Below, in pieces: positions 21,967-28,137 of a stretch of 28,137 nucleotides of DNA. The notes below the pieces were generated by a model that saw only the letters and a list, made by a program, of their open reading frames with translations, searched no databases and was not told the origin of the DNA. The translations under genes were made by a program, and so were the position numbers. Source of the DNA: a virus; IMG/VR virus record IMGVR_UViG_3300005583_000438, positions 1-28,137 of that record; one strand, given 5' to 3'. Position 1 is the stretch's first letter. Each line of letters opens with the position of its first letter.

Positions 21967-22717
21967 TATTAATACTTGAAAGAGCGGCGGTCCCGTATAG
22001 AGCGGGATAGCTCACGTTTCGATTCAGGTAGATGCTAGCTGCGTAGTCTGGAGTCCTGCCTAATCTGATTCTCCAAGTCTGAGGGGCGACGGCTGTCCCA
22101 GAAGTCGTATAGGTAAATTTAAATACAGTCCCTGCGCTAGAGTCGTACAGGAACTGACTCCAAACTCTTCTCGGGGTAGTCTCAGAATTCTTGTATAAAC
22201 ATATGACGGCTCCGGCAAAAGACGAAGCATAGAGATTTAATTCACAGTCAATTCTAACTACGCTTTCTGCTCTGCATGGCGTAAAGGTTATGTTTTTTAC
22301 TTCGAACCCCTGCGCGCTCGTAACGCCTGTGGGCTGCACGATAGAGTTAAGAAAGATTCTATCAGAGAATTGCTTGTAATAGTTCTTGACCCCCTCCGCC
22401 AACCCGCCGCTCATTGGAGTATAAAAGCAGCAATGATAATCGCCGTAGGTCTCGTTCTCAACGACTATTTCGTAGATTCCTTTTGAGGGGTGAAGGTTTG
22501 GTATTATACCAGATATTCCATAGTCCGAACCATTAAAGTATTTCGAGAAGGATTCTACCGGTATGGATTTTTCGAACGGATCTCTGAACGACACTGAAGC
22601 TACGTCGATCAGGTTCCTTCCGCTCACCAGAAAGAACTGACCAGAAGCTCCAGACTGAGGACTGAAGCCAAAGATCTCGATAGGTTTTAAAATTTGCAGT
22701 GAATTACTCATACCCAT
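21947..22717 (-). CDS. Putative tail fibre or receptor-binding protein with TIG-like N-terminus
   Basis: A 256-residue protein, the last gene of the minus-strand virion operon. Residues about 8-100 look like one TIG/IPT domain (IEIFGFSPQSGASGQFFLVS, then GRNLIDVASVSF). The C-terminal part is beta-rich (VKNITFTPCRAESVVRIDCE, then WSQFLYDSSAGTVFKFTYTT) and ends TAALSSINITEFAT, similar to the 'SSIxIxEI' ends of phage fibre C-domains, where receptor recognition occurs. The start at 22717 overlaps the upstream stop by ten bases; a second Met at 22711 would give an ATGA overlap of the kind seen in the + strand operons and may be the true start. It should be a distal virion component that touches the host, but the receptor is unknown. 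Confidence 0.58.
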   Translation of the reverse strand: MGMSNSLQILKPIEIFGFSPQSGASGQFFLVSGRNLIDVASVSFRDPFEKSIPVESFSKYFNGSDYGISGIIPNLHPSKGIYEIVVENETYGDYHCCFYTPMSGGLAEGVKNYYKQFSDRIFLNSIVQPTGVTSAQGFEVKNITFTPCRAESVVRIDCELNLYASSFAGAVICLYKNSETTPRRVWSQFLYDSSAGTVFKFTYTTSGTAVAPQTWRIRLGRTPDYAASIYLNRNVSYPALYGTAALSSINITEFAT

Positions 22718-24543
22718 TCATAGTAAGGTGCGGCTAAAAGGAATACGCCGCTTTTACCCGTGTAATTAAAGTCTTGTATATTAACTGCTACGACGTGGCT
22801 CTTTTCGTACGTGTTCGGCTCCAACCCAGTTCTGACAGCTGCTATCCTAAGCCCATTTCCAAATGGAATGACTTGATTTATAGATATTCTTCCGTCGATA
22901 TCTCCATCGGTAAATCTGATGCCCGTCATTCCGATGAAGTAGTTCCCAGAGATAAATAAGGAGCCAGACTCTCCGATGCGGGATAAGCTTAGCCCAGCTA
23001 TAGACGGCTTCTTCCCGCTAATTTCAATGTCTTTAGATATTTCGTTCAGTCTTTCCTTTCCAAACGGAAAGGCTAAAAGATAATTATCTAATACCGACGA
23101 CAAGACTCGCGCAATTATTGGATTGCTGTGCGCCGGCATTTCACTTCTTGCAACTAGAAATGATTTACCTTGCCCAAAATAATTAGCATTAATTATTCCA
23201 GTCAAACGCATATTTCCGGTAGTTAAACTTTCCGGATAATTAGCTAAGAGCTGAGAGAAATCAAACCCTATATCTCCAAAGTATTTCTGCTCTGCATTCA
23301 CGTCCTCACCCCGATTCGCTTCGACCATCAGCGTTTCTGAATTCGCGTTCGCTATAATATGATAAGATTCATCCGTTGCCCCAGACATGAAGAGTACCGG
23401 ATAGCATTCGCTGATATTTATTCCGGTTAATTCAAATAGCCTTCCTACTTGCAGTTTATCATGTTTAAATGCTTGGATGCTAGGGATAGGGGCAAAGTCT
23501 CTTTTCGAAGCTACCAACTCATTACCGCTTACGAAAATTTTTCCAAGGATGACATTTTTAGGAACTCTGATCTGAGCGGTATGATTATTTATTATATTCG
23601 TAGTCGTAGGCGGGATGTACGTCCGGTCTCCGGTGTTGAAGCCCTCGAAAAAGAAAGAGGAAGACGAGAACTGATTACCGCTCACGGTTATTACATCCTC
23701 GAAGATTCCCCTGTCCGGAGAGAATGAAGAGATATACTTATTGAGAATTATTAAATTTTGATTCGAGTCTGTCGACTGAAGACTTTCCGGTCTAAAGATG
23801 TCCCCAGTAGTTGAGTTGGATACAAATTGAACAGAGAACTTCAGATTTGAGGCGATCCCACTGGGGATACTAACCCTAAGACCCGTAGTCTCATAAGTAG
23901 TGAAGTCGGTTACTACTTGATTAAAATCAAAGCCAGAGAATGAAACTCTTTTCACTCGGTCTAAAGAGATGCCAGAAAGAGTTATGAAGGTGCCATATGA
24001 TCCAGACGTTGGGGAAAACTTCAGAATGCTTGAGTTTGGGCGAGACACTCTTAAAAGAGAAAACTCTCCAGAAGAAACCGTGCTGCCACCCGTGGCGATT
24101 ATCGAGATATTATTCGAGTGGGCAGCGTCTGGGATGGAGATCCTTATTGACCGTTCCGAATTAACCAGGAAGTCAGTTACTTCGGTCTCGCCTAAATAAA
24201 CATTTTTAACTCCCACGAAGTTTTCGCCAGACGCGACTACTGTATCCCTCCAATATCCAGAGGGAGGAGTGATTGACGTGATATTCGGCGCGCCTATGAA
24301 TACAAAATTGACTCCAGATACAACCCCCGTTCCAGCCGAGTTGTTAAAATAGATAGTATTATTCCTCGGAAGAATTGACGGGACTTCGAATTGGAGTCGC
24401 GCATTCCCAGAGTAAGATTCAGTTATCGGAAAAACTCTATTATTGTTGTTTATGCTATTAAAATAAATCGCAGATTCGGGAGTGTGATATAAATTCTCCC
24501 CAGTAATCGTAATTAAATCCCCTTTTGTTCCTGTTATGTTCAT
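22708..24543 (-). CDS. Multi-TIG/IPT-domain virion protein, 611 aa
   Basis: A 611-residue beta-rich protein built from about six TIG/IPT Ig-like repeats. Repeat starts are recognisable: TGTKGDLITITGENL (4-18), NITSITPPSGYWRDTVVASG (about 89-108), LKFSPTSGSYGTFITLSG, ISSFSPDRGIFEDVITVSG, IPSIQAFKHDKLQVGRLFEL, and PSIAGLSLSRIGESGSLFIS near the C-terminus. Each follows 'IxxxxPxxGxxxdxVxIxG' and then a strand naming an edge ('V.F.g'). Such repeats form rigid rods in phage tails and often bind sugars on cell surfaces. It starts TAAAATG after the upstream gene and lacks a Shine-Dalgarno sequence. It has no catalytic motif. A tail fibre stalk or a tail-decoration protein are the main alternatives. 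Confidence 0.72.
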   Translation of the reverse strand: MNITGTKGDLITITGENLYHTPESAIYFNSINNNNRVFPITESYSGNARLQFEVPSILPRNNTIYFNNSAGTGVVSGVNFVFIGAPNITSITPPSGYWRDTVVASGENFVGVKNVYLGETEVTDFLVNSERSIRISIPDAAHSNNISIIATGGSTVSSGEFSLLRVSRPNSSILKFSPTSGSYGTFITLSGISLDRVKRVSFSGFDFNQVVTDFTTYETTGLRVSIPSGIASNLKFSVQFVSNSTTGDIFRPESLQSTDSNQNLIILNKYISSFSPDRGIFEDVITVSGNQFSSSSFFFEGFNTGDRTYIPPTTTNIINNHTAQIRVPKNVILGKIFVSGNELVASKRDFAPIPSIQAFKHDKLQVGRLFELTGINISECYPVLFMSGATDESYHIIANANSETLMVEANRGEDVNAEQKYFGDIGFDFSQLLANYPESLTTGNMRLTGIINANYFGQGKSFLVARSEMPAHSNPIIARVLSSVLDNYLLAFPFGKERLNEISKDIEISGKKPSIAGLSLSRIGESGSLFISGNYFIGMTGIRFTDGDIDGRISINQVIPFGNGLRIAAVRTGLEPNTYEKSHVVAVNIQDFNYTGKSGVFLLAAPYYEWV

Positions 24544-24544
24544 T

Positions 24545-25447
24545 TTATACTTTAGTTAGCTGGAGCACGCATGAGCCTCCAACCGTATAGACTGAAGCTC
24601 CTCCGTCAACCTCGTATTGCCCAGCGACAAGAGTACTATTCAGAACCAGGTTAACCGTGCTGGAAGAGAAGTCTGTCTGCGTCGCAAATCCATGGAAATA
24701 GATCACTTGGTTCGGATATGTCCTATCGAATACTTGGACGATCCATGTATTGTCGACCTTAAAGACGGTAGTACTAACCTCTCTATAAGAATCGTCAGCA
24801 TTAGTATTTGAGCAAGGCTGCCAGAACTGGAAATGACCGGCCGAATAATTCTCGCTTGCGTCGCTTACAATCCCGCGCACACTATTCAAGCTGACTAAGT
24901 CTGGCAGATAATGGAAACCGTACGCGAACTCTGGCTCGCAGGTTCCGTCGTAGTCGGTTTGCGCAGAGATGCTCGAGAACGAGACTTGGGTCGCGTAATA
25001 AGAACTTCCCCCTCCTGAGCCCTCAGAACTTAACGATTCACTTGAGCTTGATGACGGCTCCTCTTCTGGAATGCCGATTTTTGCAATAAATATTTTAGGC
25101 TTCTGGAGAGTAACTAGCGCGTTCTGTAAAACTCCATTTCCATACTGGTTAGATGCTTGAAGGTGATATGTTCCCGAGGCCTGTTTAGGGACGGCGAACA
25201 TTAGGTTCCTCTCAGAATAGGCTACTGCACTTCTAGATATTCCAAAATCTCCGGTAGTTAGAGCTAAAAGATTTACAAAATCCCCCGGGTTAGCTGAGTT
25301 GATAAGTTTAATCTCAGTCAAGTCTGTAAGATTTATTCCAGAATAAAAATGTTCAGTCGGCCCATTCGCGGCAAAAACATTCTTTCCGCTTTGAAGCGCG
25401 GTTCCATAAATCTCAGGCGGATTTCTTTTGATGTTTAAAAGAGCCAT
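24545..25447 (-). CDS. TIG-like virion protein with Ser-rich linker and Cys-containing C-domain
   Basis: A 300-residue protein. Residues about 10-115 look like a TIG/Ig domain (IYGTALQSGKNVFAANG, then FYSGINLTDLTEIKLINS). A low-complexity acidic/Ser-rich linker follows (EEEPSSSSSESLSSEG, about 128-143, then GGGSS). The C-terminal domain (150-300) is beta-rich and aromatic-rich with three Cys (170, 212, 293) and segments such as FAYGFHYLPDLVSL and GHFQFWQPCSNTNADDS. I do not recognise this domain. The linker suggests that the C-domain projects from the virion. The gene is read with its neighbours in the minus-strand tail operon; starts and stops are one base apart. Confidence 0.6.
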   Translation of the reverse strand: MALLNIKRNPPEIYGTALQSGKNVFAANGPTEHFYSGINLTDLTEIKLINSANPGDFVNLLALTTGDFGISRSAVAYSERNLMFAVPKQASGTYHLQASNQYGNGVLQNALVTLQKPKIFIAKIGIPEEEPSSSSSESLSSEGSGGGSSYYATQVSFSSISAQTDYDGTCEPEFAYGFHYLPDLVSLNSVRGIVSDASENYSAGHFQFWQPCSNTNADDSYREVSTTVFKVDNTWIVQVFDRTYPNQVIYFHGFATQTDFSSSTVNLVLNSTLVAGQYEVDGGASVYTVGGSCVLQLTKV

Positions 25448-25448
25448 A

Positions 25449-26141
25449 TTACATTAAAACAGTTACATCTCCAGATCGCGCACCGGTAGGAACTAACCCC
25501 GTAAGGATAAAGGAGTTCAATTTACCGAAGAGCCCCGTAGAGTTTTCACCAAAAAATTGTACGGCAAAATACCCCGTTTTTCCAGTTAAAGAAAGCTCAT
25601 CCAAGAAATACTTACCAGAGATCCTTAGTATATCTCCAGTTTTAGGATTGGATGGTTGAAAGCCTGTTATCTCAAAGACGGGTATGAAATTAAAAGTAGA
25701 CTCAGCAGTTAGTCCTTCTCGGCCAAAAACTTTAAGCGGCCCTCTTACGTCTCCAGACGGGACAACAAATGAAAGATTATTATTATTTATCACAGAAAAG
25801 GAGCATGTCAAATTATTTAATTTAACCCCTGTTACTTCGGTGAATGCGTCCCCATAAACGCTCACGGTATTCTTAAAATATCCGGTATAATTATCTAGAT
25901 AATTGATCTCAGGCAGCGGGGTAAAGTAGGCTGAAGTCTCTCCGGTTACAGGCGGATCGGACAGCCTTGAGACGAGTCGGATTTTGCTATGAGAAGCCCC
26001 AGTCGGCACTCTAATACTTAAAAATGAATCATCAATAACTTCGAACTCCGCACTGCTGTTATTAAACAGAACGTCGGTGACTATACTTAGCCCGGCGCCA
26101 GTCAGGTTAATCAGATTTCCTATTTTCCCTGTGATCGACAT
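25449..26141 (-). CDS. TIG/IPT-repeat virion protein, 230 aa
   Basis: A 230-residue protein of about three TIG/IPT repeats: MSITGKIGNLINLTGAGL (1-18), YLDNYTGYFKNTVSVYGDAF (about 76-95) and ITGFQPSNPKTGDILRISG (about 157-175), each followed by a short 'V.xNN' or similar edge strand. The first repeat lacks the usual first strand, and its N-terminus is closely similar to that of the 611-residue protein encoded downstream in the operon, which suggests duplication. It has no signal or transmembrane segment. It probably forms an Ig-like decoration or a fibre segment of the tail. Confidence 0.68.
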   Translation of the reverse strand: MSITGKIGNLINLTGAGLSIVTDVLFNNSSAEFEVIDDSFLSIRVPTGASHSKIRLVSRLSDPPVTGETSAYFTPLPEINYLDNYTGYFKNTVSVYGDAFTEVTGVKLNNLTCSFSVINNNNLSFVVPSGDVRGPLKVFGREGLTAESTFNFIPVFEITGFQPSNPKTGDILRISGKYFLDELSLTGKTGYFAVQFFGENSTGLFGKLNSFILTGLVPTGARSGDVTVLM

Positions 26142-26143
26142 AA

Positions 26144-27139
26144 TTAAGCCGTAATAGTGCTCGAAACGACTACGGAGGTGGCTGACCGAACCTCTCCGCC
26201 AAGGTTAATTACGGTTACTGGCCCAGTGATAGAGCCCATTGGCAACTCGGCGCGCACCTGATTAGCACTATCGATAATAATCTTCGGGCTTTTTACGTTG
26301 GGATGAAAGAATACGGCGTGAACAGTAGAAAGGTTTTGCCCTGCGATGGTGACTAAACCCCCGAAGGCGTGGGGCGTTGATACGGAAGAAATGATTGGCG
26401 CTGAATTTAAAAGATCCTGCTTAAAAGAAAGCGTCGTGGTGGCCTTTTGACCAAGGTCAAAGGAGTTAGATTTAGACTCCAAGACCCCATTAAACCCATA
26501 ACTTTGCCCACCGAAGACTATATTGAATGAGGCCAAACTGCCGCTATAGCTTAAATTATTGCCAATAGAGTAAGTCTTTAAGTCCAGCTTGGTTTGTTTC
26601 TCTAGAAATTTTATATCGCTAGGGGAGGTGTTCCCAGCGAACACTTCGGGATCTAGGCTAGAAGAGTAAGAGTAACTTAATCCAATTATGTTGTCTAATG
26701 TTTCCACTCCAGTGTAAGTTAACGATACGTCGTTAGACGTAAGGAATGAAGACGCGGAAGTAGATTCTCTTGAAGGCGAAAAGCTCCCATCGACCTTCTC
26801 CCAGAACTCTATATTGGCATTAACTTTAATTGGTTGGAACTGCTCTAGGCTAAAACCGTAAGACGCTAGGTAGCCGCTGTTAATTCTGATTCCGCCAATC
26901 TCCACCTGGAAGGGGATCTCCGAAGAGATAAAGTCTGCCAAATAGTCTCTTCCCATCACCGGATAGCTCAATTGGATAGTCCCCTTTAGGACGCTCTCCG
27001 CTACGAAGTTGAAGCTCGATTTCCTATAAATCAGATAATTAGAAGAGAGAGAAGCGCCAATATCTATGGAAATAGACTCAGCCAAGAAGGGTTGAGAATT
27101 AACCTTTACCGCTACGTTGTTGTAATTGATATACGACAT
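26144..27139 (-). CDS. Tail-tube-like virion protein with C-terminal TIG domain
   Basis: A protein of about 331 residues. The N-terminal 240 residues are beta-rich (YINYNNVAVKVNSQPFLAES at the start, later SVLKGTIQLSYPVMGRDYLA and INSGYLASYGFSLEQFQPIK), matching the general pattern of phage tail tube or tail-associated proteins. The C-terminal 90 residues are a TIG/Ig domain (PIISSVSTPHAFGGLVTIAG, then TVHAVFFHPN). Lambda's tail tube protein also carries a C-terminal Ig-like domain, which supports the call. It is first in the minus-strand operon. I chose ATG at 27139; a GTG at 27142 is in frame. TAGGTAAAAGGT just upstream may serve as ribosome site or as a control element. Confidence 0.55.
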   Translation of the reverse strand: MSYINYNNVAVKVNSQPFLAESISIDIGASLSSNYLIYRKSSFNFVAESVLKGTIQLSYPVMGRDYLADFISSEIPFQVEIGGIRINSGYLASYGFSLEQFQPIKVNANIEFWEKVDGSFSPSRESTSASSFLTSNDVSLTYTGVETLDNIIGLSYSYSSSLDPEVFAGNTSPSDIKFLEKQTKLDLKTYSIGNNLSYSGSLASFNIVFGGQSYGFNGVLESKSNSFDLGQKATTTLSFKQDLLNSAPIISSVSTPHAFGGLVTIAGQNLSTVHAVFFHPNVKSPKIIIDSANQVRAELPMGSITGPVTVINLGGEVRSATSVVVSSTITA

Positions 27140-27142
27140 CAC

Positions 27143-27233
27143 CTTTTACCTATATCATTATTACACTTTGGACGGTTTTTTTAAGAAAAAAAGCGCGTTT
27201 TTGTGTAAAATAGTTAGGAAAAAGGTTTAAGGT
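27143..27233. promoter_or_regulatory. Divergent control region between two tail operons
   Basis: A 91-base gap separates divergent genes. Facing elements of near-identical sequence occur: TAGGTAAAAGGT on the minus strand (27141-27152) and TAGGAAAAAGGT on the plus strand (27215-27226), 11 of 12 identical. Each is preceded by a similar A/T-rich -10-like box: GTGTAATAAT on the minus strand and GTGTAAAAT (27203-27211) on the plus strand. The centre holds a T7-AAG-A7 tract (27176-27192) and an AAAAA-GCGCG-TTTTT inverted repeat (27188-27202). Clear -35 boxes are not visible, so an extended -10 or phage-specific factor is possible. Confidence 0.6.
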
Positions 27234-27746
27234 ATGCCGTCTATATATAACATCCCGACTTGGATTAACTCCACGGCCTACCGCAAGAACGAGGCCGTCA
27301 TCTACAACAACAAGTTTTACTACAGCCTGATTAATGGGAATTTAAATATTGCTCCAGCCACTAACTCTATTAATTGGGCGGGAGTGGTTTCCTACAACGG
27401 ATCAGATAAGCCAAATTTCATCTGGTCGCCCTCCTATAACGCGACCATTAATCAAGAGCCAAAGGTCAAAACTATCAAATTTGGAGACGGATACGAGCAG
27501 AGAATCCCGGACGGCATAAATAACAATTTAGTAAGAGCAGATCTAAGCTTCGATAAAAGAGACGCTTACGAGGCTGCGGCAATAATACACTTTTTAACCC
27601 TTAGAAAAGCGGCCGAGTCCTTCGTATTCTCTTTGCCAGAGCCTTATACTTCCGCTAGACTTATGGTTTGCAGGAGCTGGTCAAACAATTACGCCTTCTA
27701 TAATAACTACAACATTAAAGCCATGTTTGAGGAGGTAGCAAACTAA
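27234..27746 (+). CDS. Lambda gpM-like minor tail protein with N-terminal carbohydrate-binding-like module
   Basis: A 170-residue protein. The C-terminal 100 residues match the phage minor tail protein M family: VKTIKFGDGYEQRIPDGINN (78-97), the LSFDKRD strand, AAIIHFLTLRKAAESFVFSL, then ARLMVCRSWSNNY and KAMFEEV. This is a tail-tip component. The first 50 residues (PTWINSTAYRKNEAVIYNN, then KFYYSL and NSINWAG) match the aromatic pattern of CBM5/12-like chitin-binding modules (W10, Y16, Y24, W48), which is not part of typical gpM. It is the first + strand gene of the tail-tip block and its stop overlaps the gpL start (TAATG), matching lambda order M-L. Confidence 0.82.
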   Translation: MPSIYNIPTWINSTAYRKNEAVIYNNKFYYSLINGNLNIAPATNSINWAGVVSYNGSDKPNFIWSPSYNATINQEPKVKTIKFGDGYEQRIPDGINNNLVRADLSFDKRDAYEAAAIIHFLTLRKAAESFVFSLPEPYTSARLMVCRSWSNNYAFYNNYNIKAMFEEVAN

Positions 27747-28137
27747 TGGACGCAGCCGCCGCTCAAATTTCCATCAAGAAGATCAATACCGAAGCGGTTA
27801 AACTTAACCCCTCGGCGATCGTTGTTCTTTTCGAAATTGATCTGACAGACATCGCTATCGCGGAAGAACTTCTGCGTAACTCATTTTACTCCGCAGGCGC
27901 ATTCAGTGATAGCAGGGTATTCAGGTTTCACAATAACCTCAAGCTTATAGGGTCTTCAATCTTCTTCGGTTCTAGAGAATACATAGCGCTCCCTATCCAG
28001 GCAGAAGGGTTTGAGGTCTCCTCGAAGGGTACGGCGGCCGCCCCAAAGCTTTCCATTACCGGGGCAACTGGCGGGATTCAAGGCTCCTCGTTTATCTCTT
28101 TTAAAAAGTTCATGAAAGACTTAGACGATTTAGTTGG
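27746..28137 (+). CDS. Lambda gpL-like minor tail protein (partial)
   Basis: The first 130 residues of a gene that runs off the right edge. It reads LNPSAIVVLFEIDLTD (20-35), then SREYIALPIQAEGFEVSSKG, then LSITGATGGIQGSSFI, matching the start of the phage minor tail protein L family ('Y.a.PIeaeGFe.sgkG'). In lambda, gpL works with K, I and J to finish the tail tip and carries an Fe-S cluster in its C-terminal part, which is outside this window. Its ATG overlaps the gpM stop, so K/I/J-like genes are expected downstream. Confidence 0.82.
   Translation, partial: MDAAAAQISIKKINTEAVKLNPSAIVVLFEIDLTDIAIAEELLRNSFYSAGAFSDSRVFRFHNNLKLIGSSIFFGSREYIALPIQAEGFEVSSKGTAAAPKLSITGATGGIQGSSFISFKKFMKDLDDLV

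Noticed and set aside
23449-24199. Plus-strand open frames opposite the 611-residue TIG protein
   Set aside because: They are short, lack ribosome sites and overlap repeat-bearing minus-strand coding sequence.
27188-27202. AAAAA-GCGCG-TTTTT as an intrinsic terminator
   Set aside because: The stem is only A-T pairs with no GC, it lies upstream of both divergent genes and not after a gene, and it is followed by a promoter-like region.

Overview
This window is a gene-dense piece of a tailed bacteriophage genome (Caudoviricetes), probably with a lambda-like siphovirus tail tip. The evidence is a near-complete phage-type replication and recombination set, lambda gpM-like and gpL-like tail-tip proteins, and a block of TIG/Ig-repeat virion proteins. 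No stretch over 300 bases lacks a gene, and I saw no tRNA, rRNA, CRISPR, transposase or clear intrinsic terminator. The host cannot be named. Few genes have a strong Shine-Dalgarno sequence, and several replication genes start about 6-7 bases after a promoter -10 box, which suggests leaderless mRNAs.

Region 1 (1-7226, + strand) is a tightly packed sugar and glycan operon. It holds three GT2-like glycosyltransferases, one GT-A-like protein, a left-handed beta-helix acetyltransferase fused to an HldE/RfaE2-type nucleotidyltransferase, two SAM methyltransferases, a GT9-like protein and a GDP-mannose 4,6-dehydratase homologue. Together they look able to make, activate, decorate and transfer an unusual sugar. 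The acceptor (virion protein, host surface glycan or DNA) is not visible.

Region 2 (7223-21629, + strand) is the replication and recombination module. In order it has a small unknown protein, a RecA/UvsX-like recombinase, a small PD-(D/E)XK nuclease, an acidic-tailed small protein, a DnaB-type helicase, a TOPRIM primase without zinc ligands, a Cas4/RecB-like nuclease with four candidate Fe-S cysteines, and a DNA polymerase III alpha split into separate PHP and polymerase genes. A DEDDh exonuclease and a Lys-rich small protein lie between those two halves. A putative SSB follows, then a giant GT4-DUF4214-GT9 glycosyltransferase whose GT9 domain is completed in the next overlapping reading frame, and finally a possible Rad52/Sak-like annealing protein. 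A recurrent promoter (TTGAYT, TACTYGR, TAnnnT, then ATG) precedes several of these genes.

Region 3 (21631-28137) is virion structure. An XkdW-like protein on the + strand converges, with overlap, on a five-gene minus-strand operon. That operon runs from a tail-tube-like protein with a C-terminal TIG domain through three TIG/Ig-like proteins to a probable tail-fibre or receptor-binding protein. A compact divergent control region (27143-27233), with near-identical 12-base elements facing opposite ways, separates it from the + strand tail-tip genes gpM (with an added carbohydrate-binding-like N-terminus) and gpL, which runs off the window.
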